From Haladaptatus halobius (lineage in GTDB: Archaea; Halobacteriota; Halobacteria; Halobacteriales; Haladaptataceae), in NCBI RefSeq assembly GCF_020618475.1, contig NZ_CP085335.1:1488001-1552000 (forward strand): a stretch of DNA of 64,000 bases, in the 5' to 3' direction. This document shows, piece by piece, positions 30,172 to 40,089 of this stretch. A program made the translations under genes and the position numbers. Under the pieces are notes generated by a model, which saw nothing but the letters and a program-made list of their open reading frames with translations, was not told the DNA's origin and searched no databases. Position 1 is the stretch's first letter; every line of letters starts with the position of its first letter.

Positions 30172-30852
30172 TCACCCTCGGAGAAGCACGCGCCACGTGT
30201 CGGCGATCAAACCGTCCACGCCCGCGGTCGCCAATCTTTCCGCCTCCGCCCGCGTTTCGATTGTCCAGACGTTCACGTCCAATCCGACCTCGTGCGCTCG
30301 CGTCACGAAATCGGCGTCGCAGATGTCCGCCCGCGGGTGGACGGACTCGCATTCGAGGCCGAGCGCAGTGTCGATGCAGTTCGGGCCGCGTCGGCTGATG
30401 CACCCGAGCGACGCCGCGGTCTCGCGCTCTCGGAGTTCGCGGAGCACCCGTCCTTCGAACGACGAGAACAGCACCTCGTTTTCGACGCCTTCGACCGCGG
30501 CCAGCACTTGCTCGGTCATCCCGCCGTGTTTCAGTTCGACGTTTACGCCCACCTCGTCGGGAATCGCGTCGAGGGCGGTGTCAAGCCCAGGAATCCTCTC
30601 GCCGGAGTCGAGCACCGCCAACTCGCGGAGTTCCGACCACGGCGTATCCTCGACAAGCCCATGGGCGTCCGTCAATCGGGAGAGCTCCGCGTCGTGAAAG
30701 ACGACGAGTTCGCCGGACTCGGAGCGCCGAACGTCCAACTCTATCACGTCCGCGCGCTCCGCCGCGCTCTCGAACGCGAATAACGTGTTCTCGGGGTACT
30801 CGTCGGCGAAGCCTCGGTGGGCGACGAGCGCGGGAACGTCGGATCGGGACAT
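30172..30852 (-). CDS. Glycerophosphodiester phosphodiesterase
   Basis: A 226-aa protein with the GDPD signature: AHRGFADEYPENTLFAFESA, then IELDVRRSESGELVVFHDAEL (Glu-x-Asp and catalytic His) and VNVELKHGG. VNVWTIETRAEAERLATAGVDGLIAD closes the barrel. It would split glycerophosphodiesters to glycerol phosphate and alcohol. No signal peptide is seen, so it is probably cytoplasmic. It is transcribed divergently from the quinone oxidoreductase gene. Confidence 0.9.
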   Translation of the reverse strand: MSRSDVPALVAHRGFADEYPENTLFAFESAAERADVIELDVRRSESGELVVFHDAELSRLTDAHGLVEDTPWSELRELAVLDSGERIPGLDTALDAIPDEVGVNVELKHGGMTEQVLAAVEGVENEVLFSSFEGRVLRELRERETAASLGCISRRGPNCIDTALGLECESVHPRADICDADFVTRAHEVGLDVNVWTIETRAEAERLATAGVDGLIADTWRVLLRG

Positions 30853-30905
30853 ATCGCAACTGCGGTTCCTGCGGACTTATTTGCTCGCCCGTCCATTCCC
30901 CGTCC

Positions 30906-31862
30906 ATGCGCGCAGTACGATTCCACGAACACGGCGGGCCGGAGGTACTACGGGTGGACGATATCGACCGACCTGACCTGAACGACGACGAACTACTCGT
31001 GTCGGTTCGCACCACCGCGGTCAACCCGGTGGACACCTACTTCCGCGAAGGGTCGTACCGACCCGGCGACCTACCGTGGATTCCGGGCTCCGACTTCGCC
31101 GGAGTGGTCGAAGCGGTCGGCGTCGACGTCGAGGAGTTCGCGGAGGGTGACCGGGTGTTCGGCACCGGTCTCGGCAACGACCGACCGGGCACCTGCGCGG
31201 AGTATGTCGCGACGCCGACCGACCGCGTGGCCCACCTCCCCGAAGGCGTCGGCTTCGACGAAGGCGCGGCGGTCGCGCTCGTCGGGGTCACGGCGTGGCG
31301 GGCGCTCGTCGACCACGCCGGACTCGAACCCGCCGAAAGCTGCCTCGTTCACGGCGGAAGCGGCGGCGTCGGCCACGTTGCAGTCCAGTTGGCGGCGGCG
31401 ACCGGCGCGCGCGTGACGACCACCGCGAGCGGGCAGTACCACGACCGACTCGACGCTCTCGGCACGCGAACCGTCCTCGATTACGCACGCGACGACCTCG
31501 CAGACGCGGTGCGCGAGGCGGGCGAACCGAACGTCATCCTCGACCACCGACTTGACGACTACCTCCAGTTCGACGCGGATGTGGCCGCGCAGGGTGCTCG
31601 CGTGGTCGGCATCGGCAACGAGGACGTGGAGGCAGGTTTCGAAAACGTCCCCGCCGCGCGCTCGAAGGAACTCACCGTGACGCTGATGAGCATGTTCAAC
31701 ACGCCGGACATCTCGGCGGTGTTGGCCCGGTTGGCCCGACTGGTGGCCGACGGGAAGATAGTCCCCGAAATCGCGCAGGTCTACTCGCTGGACGAGGTCG
31801 ATGCGGCGCAGCGAGACGTGATCGAGGAGAGTTTCCTCGGAAAGTTGGTCGTGGAACCGTAA
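30906..31862 (+). CDS. NADPH:quinone oxidoreductase (zinc-independent MDR family)
   Basis: A 318-aa protein starting MRAVRFHEHGGPEVLRVDD, a classic MDR opening. It has IPGSDFAGVVEAVG, the Rossmann motif VHGGSGGVGHVAVQLAAATGA and LVDAGKIVPE-like end, and lacks the structural-zinc cysteine cluster, placing it with zeta-crystallin/QOR enzymes. The physiological acceptor is unknown. It is followed by an SDR gene on the same strand. Confidence 0.88.
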   Translation: MRAVRFHEHGGPEVLRVDDIDRPDLNDDELLVSVRTTAVNPVDTYFREGSYRPGDLPWIPGSDFAGVVEAVGVDVEEFAEGDRVFGTGLGNDRPGTCAEYVATPTDRVAHLPEGVGFDEGAAVALVGVTAWRALVDHAGLEPAESCLVHGGSGGVGHVAVQLAAATGARVTTTASGQYHDRLDALGTRTVLDYARDDLADAVREAGEPNVILDHRLDDYLQFDADVAAQGARVVGIGNEDVEAGFENVPAARSKELTVTLMSMFNTPDISAVLARLARLVADGKIVPEIAQVYSLDEVDAAQRDVIEESFLGKLVVEP

Positions 31863-31938
31863 GAGGGAGAAGTGACAGGAGGGTCACGAGATTCGAACCG
31901 CATCCGATTTTATGATGCTCGAACCCGTCATCCAATCC

Positions 31939-32646
31939 ATGAACGTGCGTTTCGACTTCAGCGACGACGTGGTTATCGTCACGGGCGCGAGCGGAGCGCT
32001 CGGAAGCGCGGTCTGCGCCGCCTTCGACGACGCGGGGGCGACGGTCTGTGCGACAGACGTGGTCGAACCGAGCGACGAGGACGCCCTGCTCGACGGCGAC
32101 CGGGTGGATTTCTACCGAGGCGACTTTACGGACGAATCCGAGGTCGAATCGGTCGTCTCGGAGGTCGTCGCCGACCAAGGCGGCATCGACTGCCTCGCCA
32201 ACATCGCGGGGATGTGGAAGGGCGGGTCGCCCATCGACGAGACCGACGTGGAGACGTTCGACCTGCTCTTCGACGTGAATCTGAAGACGGCATTCCTCGC
32301 GTCGAAACACGCCATCCCGCACCTCCGCGACCGCGAGGGCGCTATCGTCAGCGTCAGCGCGCGCTCGTCGCTCGAAGGCGGCGAAGGCGACGGCCCCTAC
32401 CGCGCCTCGAAGGCGGGCGTCCGCCTGCTCACCGAGACCATCGCCGAGGAGAACGCGGGCGTCGTGCGGGCGAACGCCGTCATGCCGAGCGTCATCGACA
32501 CGCCGGCGAACCGGGAGATGATGCCCGACGCGAACCACGATTCATGGGTCGCCCCGGAGGACATCGCGGAAGTCGTGCTGTTCCTCTGTAGCGACGCCGC
32601 CAGCGTGACAAGCGGGGCGGCGGTGCCGGTGTACGGTGAGGCGTGA
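31939..32646 (+). CDS. SDR family oxidoreductase
   Basis: A 235-aa protein starting MNVRFDFSDDVVIVTGASG. An upstream in-frame ATG pair at 31912 is rejected because a TATA-like TTTTATG lies there, fitting leaderless transcription from about 31939. Motifs are TGASGALG (cofactor), NIAG (near residue 90), the catalytic Ser (VSVSARSS) and YRASK (Tyr and Lys). The substrate is unknown; it may form a redox pair with the preceding gene. Confidence 0.88.
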   Translation: MNVRFDFSDDVVIVTGASGALGSAVCAAFDDAGATVCATDVVEPSDEDALLDGDRVDFYRGDFTDESEVESVVSEVVADQGGIDCLANIAGMWKGGSPIDETDVETFDLLFDVNLKTAFLASKHAIPHLRDREGAIVSVSARSSLEGGEGDGPYRASKAGVRLLTETIAEENAGVVRANAVMPSVIDTPANREMMPDANHDSWVAPEDIAEVVLFLCSDAASVTSGAAVPVYGEA

Positions 32647-32859
32647 TTTCCGGCAAAAAATGGCCGCTACCAGTAGAGTAGTCCCGCGGAATCTGTCTTC
32701 GATTACTCATTCTTCCGCATACACTATTCCGGATTTACCATCGTCAGTCGCCGAATCGCAAATTTTCCGACTAGAATTGTAAATCAATATAAAGTAATTC
32801 GCCCGGTTAATATACATCGCACCGTTTATAACTGATTATTAAGAATGGCACGCATACGC

Positions 32860-34164
32860 ATGTCACAACGAGAGACGTGGACATCCCGATTAGGATTCAT
32901 CCTGGCCGCGGTAGGTAGCGCAGTCGGTTTGGGCAACATCTGGCGGTTCCCGTATATGGCGGGCGAGAACGGCGGTGCTGCGTTCCTCGTCGTCTACCTG
33001 ATCGCGGCGGTCGTGATCGGGCTTCCGGCGATGCTCGTCGAGTTCGTCGTCGGGCGCCAAACCAAGAAGAACATCGTTGACGCGTTCCGAAACCTCGGCG
33101 GGCCGGTCGCCGGAATCATCGGAGTACTCGGTGTATTCACCGGATTCTGGATCTTGTCGTACTACAGCGTCGTCGGCGGTTGGGTCATCCAGTACATCAT
33201 CGGAAGCTTGAGCGGGGCGTACTTCGGCGGTTCGGAAGCCTACTTCGGCCAAATCGCCGCAGGAAACGGCGCGATACTCTTCCACGGTCTCTTCATGCTC
33301 TTGACCGTCGGAATCGTCGCGCTCGGCGTCGAGAAGGGTATCGAAGTCGGAACCAAGGTCATGGTTCCGTCCATCGCCATACTCATGCTCGGACTGGCCG
33401 CGTGGGCGTTCACCCTCGACGGCGCTGCTGCAGGCTACGATTACTTCCTCAGTCCGGACTTCAGCGTCATCGCGAACAACTATCAAACGATCATCCCGGA
33501 CGCGGTCGGACAAGCGCTGTTCTCGCTCTCGCTCGGGATGGGTGCGATGATTACGTACGCCTCCTACCTCGACGGCGACGATAATCTCCTGAGCGACGGT
33601 TTCAGTATCGTCGTACTGAACACTTTCATCGGCGTTCTCGCCGGATTCGTCGTCTTCCCGCTCCTGTTCGCGCAGAACGTCGAACCGGGCAAAGCAGGTG
33701 CCAGTGCCATCTTCGTTTCACTCGCACAGGCGTTCGCGAAGCTACCGGCGGGCAGGATAATCGGGTTCGTCTTCTTCCTGGTGCTCCTCATCGCGGCGCT
33801 CTCGTCGGCCATCAGCCTCCTCGAAGTCGTCGTCTCGTACTTCGTCGATAACTTCGACGTGAGTCGACCGGTTCTTACGGTCGGTGTCGGCGTCCTCGTG
33901 TTCCTTCTCGGAATTCCGTCCGCCCTCAACACCGACACGCTCACCCTGTTCGACAACGTCGCGTCCCTCATCCTGCTCCCGCTCGGCGTCGTGCTCACCG
34001 TCATCTTCGTCGGCTGGGTGTACGGACGGAGCGCTGTCAGCGAACTCCGACGCGGTCTCAGCAGTACGACCAACATCGGCCCCGTCTGGCTCTGGCACGT
34101 CCGCGTAATCGTGTTCGTCGCCGTCGTTGGAACGCTCGTGTTGAGCCTCATGGAGTTCTTCTAG
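32860..34164 (+). CDS. Sodium-dependent transporter, NSS (SNF) family
   Basis: A 434-aa protein starting MSQRETWTSRLG, aligned with its neighbour; a Met five codons upstream is possible. The NSS signature GFILAAVGSAVGLGNIWRFPYMAGENGG holds the sodium and substrate site of helix 1. About 11-12 membrane helices follow, with SLGMGAMITYASYL in helix 6. It should import an amino acid or similar solute with Na+. A TATA-like TTTATAA at about 32824 lies in a clearly AT-rich 200-bp upstream region. Confidence 0.92.
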   Translation: MSQRETWTSRLGFILAAVGSAVGLGNIWRFPYMAGENGGAAFLVVYLIAAVVIGLPAMLVEFVVGRQTKKNIVDAFRNLGGPVAGIIGVLGVFTGFWILSYYSVVGGWVIQYIIGSLSGAYFGGSEAYFGQIAAGNGAILFHGLFMLLTVGIVALGVEKGIEVGTKVMVPSIAILMLGLAAWAFTLDGAAAGYDYFLSPDFSVIANNYQTIIPDAVGQALFSLSLGMGAMITYASYLDGDDNLLSDGFSIVVLNTFIGVLAGFVVFPLLFAQNVEPGKAGASAIFVSLAQAFAKLPAGRIIGFVFFLVLLIAALSSAISLLEVVVSYFVDNFDVSRPVLTVGVGVLVFLLGIPSALNTDTLTLFDNVASLILLPLGVVLTVIFVGWVYGRSAVSELRRGLSSTTNIGPVWLWHVRVIVFVAVVGTLVLSLMEFF

Positions 34165-34377
34165 CGATCGACGGAAAGCACCTCGACCTTCGTTTTCGGC
34201 CGCATCGTGGCGAGTTCCTTTGCCGTCGTTCGACTCGGCCGAAAACCCGCGACCGGTTCGCTTTTCCACAAAACGATTCGTACCGTACTGCGTGATACCC
34301 CGTCGATAGGAACTAAAGCGGTTTGACGGTTCCAATCTCGAAATCCTCATAACCGTGCGGCGGGCGAGTGCATAGCA

Positions 34378-35700
34378 ATGGCACGCGAATCTTGGACGAG
34401 TCGACTGGGTTTCATCCTCGCGGCGGTCGGAAGCGCAGTCGGACTCGGCAACGTGTGGCGCTTCCCGTGGATGACCGCGGAGTACGGCGGGAGCGCCTTC
34501 CTCGTCGTCTACCTCTGTATCGTTTTGCTCGTCGGCGTCCCCGGACTGCTCGCCGAGTTCGTCATCGGTCGGCGCTCGAAGCGGAACCCCGCGGGCGCGC
34601 TCGCCCGCCTCGCACCGGGCACCAAATCGTGGGGGTTCGTCGGCCTGTTCGGGGTCGTGACCGCGCTGGTCTTGCTCTCCTTCTACAGCGTCGTCGGCGG
34701 GTGGATTCTCCGCTACTTCGCCGCGAGCTTCACCGGGTCGTACTTCAGTCAATCCGGCGCGTACTTCGAAACCATCAGTTTCGGCTGGCAGGCCGCGGCC
34801 TTCCACGTCGGCTTTCTCGCCCTGACCGCTGCCATCGTCCTCGGCGGGATTCGGGGCGGCATCGAGGCGGCGACGAAGGCGATGATGCCCCTCATCGTCG
34901 TCCTGCTCGCGGTGCTCGCAGGGTGGGCTATCTCGCAACCCGGCGCGGGCGAGGGGCTGTCGTTCTACCTCAATTTCGACCCCGCACCCATCGAAGAGAA
35001 CCCCGTCGGCATGCTTCGGGCCGCCGCCGGACAGGCCCTGTTCACGCTCTCGCTCGGCGTCGGGACGATGATAACCTACGCCTCGTATCTCGGCGAGGAC
35101 AACAGTCTCGCGTTCGACGGAAGCGTCATCGCCATTCTCAACACGGGAATCGGCGTCCTCGCCGGCTTCGTCGTCTTCCCGCTCCTGTTCGCCTTGCAGG
35201 GGGGTCTCACGAACGTCACTGCGGGCGGCGAAGCGGGTGCTATCTTCATCGGCGTGGCGGGCGCGTTCCAGCAGGTTCCCTTCGGGCGAGCGGTTGCTGT
35301 CGCGTTCTTCGGCGCGATTCTGTTCGCCGCCCTGTCGAGTTCCATCAGCATGCTCGAAATCCCCGTCGCGTATCTCGTGGACGAACACGACGTTTCGCGC
35401 CGAAGCGCGACCGTCGGACTCGCCGCGCTCGTCCTCGTCACGGGGTCGATCTGCGCGTTCGACCCGCGGCTGTTCGACTTCGTCGCCGGAACGCTCATGG
35501 ACTTAATGCTCACCGCCGGACTCGCGGGGTTCCTCGTCTTCACCGGCTGGATTCTGGGGACGGACGCGCTGGCGGAGTACGATTCGGGGGCGGGCGGACT
35601 CGCTCGGTCGCTCGGAGCGCCGTGGCTTTGGAGCGTGCGAACCATCCTCCCGTTCTTCCTGCTCGCCACCTTGGCCCTGAACCTCTACTCGCTGTTGTAG
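34378..35700 (+). CDS. Sodium-dependent transporter, NSS (SNF) family, second copy
   Basis: A 440-aa paralogue of the preceding gene with the same opening (GFILAAVGSAVGLGNVWRFPWMTAEYGGSAF), SLGVGTMITYASYLGEDNSL and 11-12 helices. The 213-bp gap and its own upstream region suggest separate transcription. Divergence from the first copy throughout indicates an old duplication with different substrates rather than a recent repeat. Confidence 0.92.
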   Translation: MARESWTSRLGFILAAVGSAVGLGNVWRFPWMTAEYGGSAFLVVYLCIVLLVGVPGLLAEFVIGRRSKRNPAGALARLAPGTKSWGFVGLFGVVTALVLLSFYSVVGGWILRYFAASFTGSYFSQSGAYFETISFGWQAAAFHVGFLALTAAIVLGGIRGGIEAATKAMMPLIVVLLAVLAGWAISQPGAGEGLSFYLNFDPAPIEENPVGMLRAAAGQALFTLSLGVGTMITYASYLGEDNSLAFDGSVIAILNTGIGVLAGFVVFPLLFALQGGLTNVTAGGEAGAIFIGVAGAFQQVPFGRAVAVAFFGAILFAALSSSISMLEIPVAYLVDEHDVSRRSATVGLAALVLVTGSICAFDPRLFDFVAGTLMDLMLTAGLAGFLVFTGWILGTDALAEYDSGAGGLARSLGAPWLWSVRTILPFFLLATLALNLYSLL

Positions 35701-35763
35701 TACGGAACGCTTTTCCGGTCCGTCGTCCTGCAAACGCGCAATGAGTCTTCGGAGGGTTCGGCC

Positions 35764-37314
35764 GTGACGATGGACGAACGCATAGACGAACTGCGCGAGA
35801 AACGCCGCGAAGCCGAGAAAGGCGGCGGCGAAAAGCGAATCGAGAAACAGCACGAGAAGGGGAAGATGACGGCGCGCGAGCGCATCGACTACTTCCTCGA
35901 CGATGACACCTTCAACGAGTTCGACCAACTGCGCACCCACCGAAGCCACAACTTCGGGATGGAAGAACAGCAGGTCTACGGCGACGGCGTGGTGACGGGC
36001 TACGGCGAAGTGAACGGACGCAAGGTGTTCGTCTTCGCCCACGACTTCACAGTCTTCGGCGGCTCGCTCGGCGAGGTGTTCGCCGAGAAAGTGACCAAGG
36101 TGATGGACAAAGCGATGGAAGTCGGCGCGCCCGTCATCGGGTTGAACGACTCGGCGGGGGCGCGGATTCAAGAGGGGGTCGCCTCGCTCGCGGGCTACGC
36201 CGACATCTTCCACCGCAACCAGCAGGCTTCCGGCGTCATTCCCCAGATATCCGCCATCATGGGGCCGTGCGCCGGCGGAGCGGTCTACTCGCCAGCCATC
36301 ACGGACTTCATCTTCATGGTGAAGGATACGAGCCACATGTTCATCACCGGCCCGGACGTCATCGAGACGGTGACGGGTGAGGAGGTCACCTTCGAGGAAC
36401 TCGGCGGCGCGACGGCCCACACCGCGGAGAGCGGGGTCGCGCACTTCGCGGAGGACAGCGAGGAGGAAGCGCTGGACGACATCCGCCGACTGCTCTCGTA
36501 CCTCCCGCAGAACAACGTCGAAGACCCGCCCCGCGTGGAACCGTGGGACGACCCGGAGCGTAGGGACGAGGAACTCGAATCGGTCGTCCCCGACCAGCCG
36601 CGGAAACCCTACGACATGACGCGCGTCGTCTCCGGCGTCGTCGACGAGGACTCCTTCTTCGAGGTACAGGAGGGCTACGCCAAGAATATCGTCGTCGGCT
36701 TCGCTCGTCTCGACGGACGCTCCGTCGGTATCGTGGCGAACCAGCCCCGCGTCAACGCCGGGACGCTCGACATCGAGTCCAGCGAGAAAGGGTCACGATT
36801 TGTCCGGTTCTGCGATTCGTTCAACATCCCGATTCTGACGTTCGTGGACGTCCCCGGCTTCATGCCCGGCACCGACCAGGAGCACGGCGGTATCATCCGC
36901 CACGGCGCGAAACTGCTCTACGCTTTCTCGGAGGCGACGGTTCCGCTCCTGACGGTCATCACCCGGAAAGCCTACGGCGGAGCCTACGACGTGATGGCGT
37001 CGAAGCACATCGGCGCGGACGTGAACTACGCATGGCCCACGTCGGAAATCGCGGTGATGGGACCGCAGGGTGCGGTGAACGTCCTCTACAGCTCCGAATT
37101 GGACGAGGCGAGCGACCCCGAAGCGCGACGGGACGAACTCATCGACGAGTACCGCGAGCAGTTCGCCAACCCCTATACCGCCGCCGACAGGGGCTTCGTG
37201 GACGACGTCATCGAGCCGAAAGACACCCGACCGCGCCTCATCGACGACCTCGAGATGCTCGTGACGAAACGAACCGACCAACCCGAGAAGAAGCATGGCA
37301 ATATCCCGCTCTGA
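35764..37314 (+). CDS. pccB: Acyl-CoA (propionyl-CoA) carboxylase carboxyltransferase subunit
   Basis: A 516-aa protein from GTG at 35764 ([14 protein letters not shown]), preceded by GGAGG 8 nt upstream, which favours this start over ATG at 35770. It has the two crotonase-type halves: [42 protein letters not shown] and [14 protein letters not shown], then [41 protein letters not shown] and [16 protein letters not shown]. It transfers CO2 from biotin to propionyl- or acetyl-CoA. The biotin carboxylase partner is not next to it in this window. Confidence 0.92.
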   Translation: MTMDERIDELREKRREAEKGGGEKRIEKQHEKGKMTARERIDYFLDDDTFNEFDQLRTHRSHNFGMEEQQVYGDGVVTGYGEVNGRKVFVFAHDFTVFGGSLGEVFAEKVTKVMDKAMEVGAPVIGLNDSAGARIQEGVASLAGYADIFHRNQQASGVIPQISAIMGPCAGGAVYSPAITDFIFMVKDTSHMFITGPDVIETVTGEEVTFEELGGATAHTAESGVAHFAEDSEEEALDDIRRLLSYLPQNNVEDPPRVEPWDDPERRDEELESVVPDQPRKPYDMTRVVSGVVDEDSFFEVQEGYAKNIVVGFARLDGRSVGIVANQPRVNAGTLDIESSEKGSRFVRFCDSFNIPILTFVDVPGFMPGTDQEHGGIIRHGAKLLYAFSEATVPLLTVITRKAYGGAYDVMASKHIGADVNYAWPTSEIAVMGPQGAVNVLYSSELDEASDPEARRDELIDEYREQFANPYTAADRGFVDDVIEPKDTRPRLIDDLEMLVTKRTDQPEKKHGNIPL

Positions 37315-37564
37315 GGGGTTCGCGGACGTGAACCTCGACATCCCGCCGGACGCCACCGACGAGGAGGCCGCCGCGATAGCCGCCGCGATCAGCGCCCACC
37401 TTCGCACGCAGGAAGCCGCGGCGGAAGACGAGGAATCCGATTGGGAGGGCGACCGCTGGCAGTTCGCCGGAAAGATATCGCAGTTGCAGAACCGTGACGT
37501 TCGCGTGCCACACGACGCGCCGACCGACCCGTGGACCGCGGCAGGGCGGACGACGCGGTTCTGA
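37295..37564 (+). CDS. pccX: Carboxylase accessory subunit (acc operon protein, PccX-like)
   Basis: An 89-aa protein starting [36 protein letters not shown] and ending [10 protein letters not shown]. It overlaps pccB by 20 nt and so is translationally coupled. In Haloferax mediterranei a small subunit, PccX, is part of the propionyl-CoA carboxylase; the position, size and the conserved [18 protein letters not shown] segment support the same role here. Confidence 0.8.
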   Translation: MAISRSEGFADVNLDIPPDATDEEAAAIAAAISAHLRTQEAAAEDEESDWEGDRWQFAGKISQLQNRDVRVPHDAPTDPWTAAGRTTRF

Positions 37565-37585
37565 GCCGAAACCGACTCGTTTTCG

Positions 37586-38407
37586 CTACGCCCGACAGAC
37601 CGCCAGCATGTGCTCCGACCAGTCCACCGCGGCGCGGTCCTCGCGAAGCATTCGGACGACTTTGCGCACGCTTTCGACGGCTTCCTCGTCGGCCTCCCCC
37701 AACTCCAGTTTCATCCGAGACGCGACGCCTTCCAATCCGACCAGTCGCTCCACCTCGAAGCCGGCCGCCTGCAACTCGCGTTCGAACCCGTCGGCGCGGA
37801 AGAAGTGACACTCCGCCCAGCCCTCCCCGTCGCTGCGTTCGGCGACGAGCTCGGCGGTGTAGTCGCCGGTCTCCGCGAGGGGGACGAGCAGGCCGTGGCC
37901 GGCGTCGGCGTTGAACTTGATGGTATCCTGGAGCGCGGCGAGGAGGCCGATGACCGAGACGAAGACGGGCGCGTCGGGTGCGGCGACCCGCCGGAGTTCG
38001 CGCATCGCGCGGTGACGCTCGGCGTCATCCACGACGTGTGAGAGGGGGCCGCCGAGACAGCAGACAGCATCGAAGGCGTCGCTCTCGAACCGCAGGTCGC
38101 GCACGTCCCCCGTTTCGGCGGAGATTTCGGCGTCGAGACCGCGCTCGGCGGCATTCTTCTGGGCGAGTTCGACCTGCTTGGGAGAGAGGTCGACGAGCGT
38201 CACGTCGTAGCCGCGTTCGGCGAGCCAGATCGAGTAGCGGCCCGCCGCGCCGCCCGCGTCAAGGACGCGGCCCGACTCGGGGAGGTGGCGGTCGAGGTAC
38301 GCGACGGTGTTCTCGAACTCCATCTGGGTCACGGGGTCGCGGTCGAGGCGCTCCCATTCGCCCTCGGCGAACTCGTCGTAGTAGCTCCGAGGGGCCATGT
38401 CGCTCAT
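37586..38407 (-). CDS. Class I SAM-dependent methyltransferase
   Basis: A 273-aa protein starting MSDMAPRSYYDEFAEGEWERL; Met4 is an alternative. The SAM site is VLDAGGAAGRYSIWLAERG (motif I), VDLSPKQVELA (acidic end of strand 2), and CCLGGPLSHVVD (motif II). The substrate is unknown. Its ATG overlaps the TGA of a 40-codon ORF (ATGA). Confidence 0.87.
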   Translation of the reverse strand: MSDMAPRSYYDEFAEGEWERLDRDPVTQMEFENTVAYLDRHLPESGRVLDAGGAAGRYSIWLAERGYDVTLVDLSPKQVELAQKNAAERGLDAEISAETGDVRDLRFESDAFDAVCCLGGPLSHVVDDAERHRAMRELRRVAAPDAPVFVSVIGLLAALQDTIKFNADAGHGLLVPLAETGDYTAELVAERSDGEGWAECHFFRADGFERELQAAGFEVERLVGLEGVASRMKLELGEADEEAVESVRKVVRMLREDRAAVDWSEHMLAVCRA

Positions 38408-38526
38408 CGTCGAACCTCCGCGGCGGCCGCTTCGCTCGTGCTTCCGGCGGTCGGTCGACTGGCGGTGAATCGGTCGATGGAGATTCGGCCGGCGGTACGT
38501 CGGCTGAACTGCGTGAGTGCTTGCAT
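38404..38526 (-). CDS. Possible 40-aa ORF coupled to the methyltransferase
   Basis: ATG at 38524-38526 opens 40 codons (MQALTQFSRRTAGRIS...AAAAEVRR) ending in a TGA that overlaps the methyltransferase ATG. The overlap and fairly high third-position GC suggest a real small or leader gene, but I recognise no family. It could be a translational coupler or a chance ORF in a long leader. Confidence 0.35.
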   Translation of the reverse strand: MQALTQFSRRTAGRISIDRFTASRPTAGSTSEAAAAEVRR

Positions 38527-38836
38527 CTGTGACTGATATCGAAATCGTTCGGCGGGCGGTGCGCGGGCCGCCGGGTTTCACCCCGACGCCGCGTCAGCGG
38601 CCGAATCGAGGCTCCACCCGACGAATAGCAGTTGCTGGCCCGTGATTGCCGCCAGCGTAGGGTGGAGCGACGTGTTTCACGACCGAAGTGTCACTCCAGC
38701 GGGTTATAAAGATTCGGTCTGGAACGAACCGCCGAACGGTTCTGGAGAAGTGACTCGTCGCGGTGTCCTCGAACGATTTCGACCGGAGCGCCGCGGAAGG
38801 ACAAGAGTAACCTGCCCGCGCTACGTCCCCTCGCGC
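38527..38836. other. Intergenic control region upstream of the metB-like gene
   Basis: This 310-bp gap holds a nested inverted repeat (separate entry) and a TATA-like GGTTATAAAG near 38702-38710. That would place the metB-like transcription start near 38735 and leave a leader of about 100 nt, longer than usual in haloarchaea. I see no coding sequence. Confidence 0.4.
38611..38668. repeat. Nested perfect inverted repeat
   Basis: Outer arms GCTCCACCC (38611-38619) and GGGTGGAGC (38660-38668) enclose inner arms GCTGG (38634-38638) and CCAGC (38652-38656). It lies just upstream of the TATA-like element before the metB-like gene. It could be a protein site or a structured element of the opposite transcript. 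Confidence 0.45.
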
Positions 38837-40003
38837 ATGACCGACAGCGACGATTTCAGGTTCGAAACGCGCTCCATCCACGCCGGACAGGAACCCGACG
38901 AGGAGACGGGGGCGCTGATGACGCCCATCTACGCCAACTCGACTTACGTGCAGGACGCCCCGGGTGACCACCGCGGGTACGAGTACTCGCGGACGGGTAA
39001 CCCGACGCGCACCGACCTCGAAGCCAACCTCGCTAGCCTCGAAGGCGGCGAGTTCGGGCGCGCCTTCTCCAGCGGAATGGGGTCGATAAACACCGTCCTG
39101 AACCTGCTCGACGCCGGCGACCACGTCGTCACGAGCGAGGACGTGTACGGCGGCACCCACCGAATCTTCACGCAGGTGTACGCCGACTACGACGTGGAGT
39201 TCTCCTTCGTGGACATGACTAACCCCGATGAGGTGGCGGCGGCGGTTCGAGACGAGACGAAACTCCTGTGGGTCGAAACGCCGACGAACCCTCTGCTCAA
39301 CGTCGTTGACATCGCGGCGATGGCCGACATCGCGGCGGACGCAGACGCCCTCTGTGCGGTGGACAACACCTTCGCAACGCCGTATCTCCAGCGACCCCTC
39401 GACCTCGGTGCCGACATCGTCTCGCACTCGCTGACGAAGTACCTCGGCGGCCACTCCGACGTGGTCGGCGGCGCGCTCGTCACGGACGACCCAGAGTTGG
39501 ACGAACAGCTCGGCTTCTACCAGAACAGCGTCGGCGCGACGCCCGGCCCGCACGACTGCTTCCTCGTCCTGCGCGGGACGAAGACCCTCGGCGTCCGAAT
39601 GGACAGACACTGCGATAACGCCCGAACTATCGCCCGGTGGTTGGACGACCACGAAGCGGTCGAGACCGTGTACTACCCGGGTCTCGACTCCCATCCGGGT
39701 CACGAACTCGCCGCCGAGCAGATGGACGATTTCGGCGGCATGGTGAGCTTCGAACTCGACGCCTCGCTCGAAGAGGCCGCGGAGGTAGTCGCGGAGACGG
39801 AGGTATTCACCCTCGCGGAGAGCCTCGGCGGGGTCGAATCGCTCATCGAACAGCCTGCGACGATGACCCACGCCGCGATTCCCCGAGAAGAGCGCCTCGC
39901 GGCGGGGCTCTCCGACGGCCTCATCCGCGCCAGCGTCGGCATCGAACACGTCGACGACTTGAAAGCAGACCTCCAGCAAGCGTTCGAGGCGGTACTGGGC
40001 TGA
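38837..40003 (+). CDS. metB: Cystathionine gamma-synthase / O-acylhomoserine sulfhydrylase family
   Basis: A 388-aa PLP enzyme starting [21 protein letters not shown]. The family motifs are [53 protein letters not shown] (PLP Lys in TKYLGG) and [18 protein letters not shown]. It acts in transsulfuration or methionine synthesis. Cystathionine gamma-synthase, gamma-lyase and sulfhydrylase cannot be separated by sequence alone. Confidence 0.87.
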   Translation: MTDSDDFRFETRSIHAGQEPDEETGALMTPIYANSTYVQDAPGDHRGYEYSRTGNPTRTDLEANLASLEGGEFGRAFSSGMGSINTVLNLLDAGDHVVTSEDVYGGTHRIFTQVYADYDVEFSFVDMTNPDEVAAAVRDETKLLWVETPTNPLLNVVDIAAMADIAADADALCAVDNTFATPYLQRPLDLGADIVSHSLTKYLGGHSDVVGGALVTDDPELDEQLGFYQNSVGATPGPHDCFLVLRGTKTLGVRMDRHCDNARTIARWLDDHEAVETVYYPGLDSHPGHELAAEQMDDFGGMVSFELDASLEEAAEVVAETEVFTLAESLGGVESLIEQPATMTHAAIPREERLAAGLSDGLIRASVGIEHVDDLKADLQQAFEAVLG

Positions 40004-40089
40004 GGACGCCGAACCGAACGGAGAACTGCGAACGTCCGGCCGGAACGCCCGGCCGAAGTTACACGGAGTTGGCCGCCGTAACCCAACTC

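Noticed and set aside
31880..31905. Sequence resembling a minus-strand tRNA T-arm (GGTTCGAATCTCG)
   Set aside because: The flanking bases cannot form the 5-bp T stem and no acceptor or anticodon arm is present.
33742..35388. 548-codon minus-strand frame spanning both NSS transporter genes
   Set aside because: Low-complexity, highly charged peptide antisense to two well-supported transporters.
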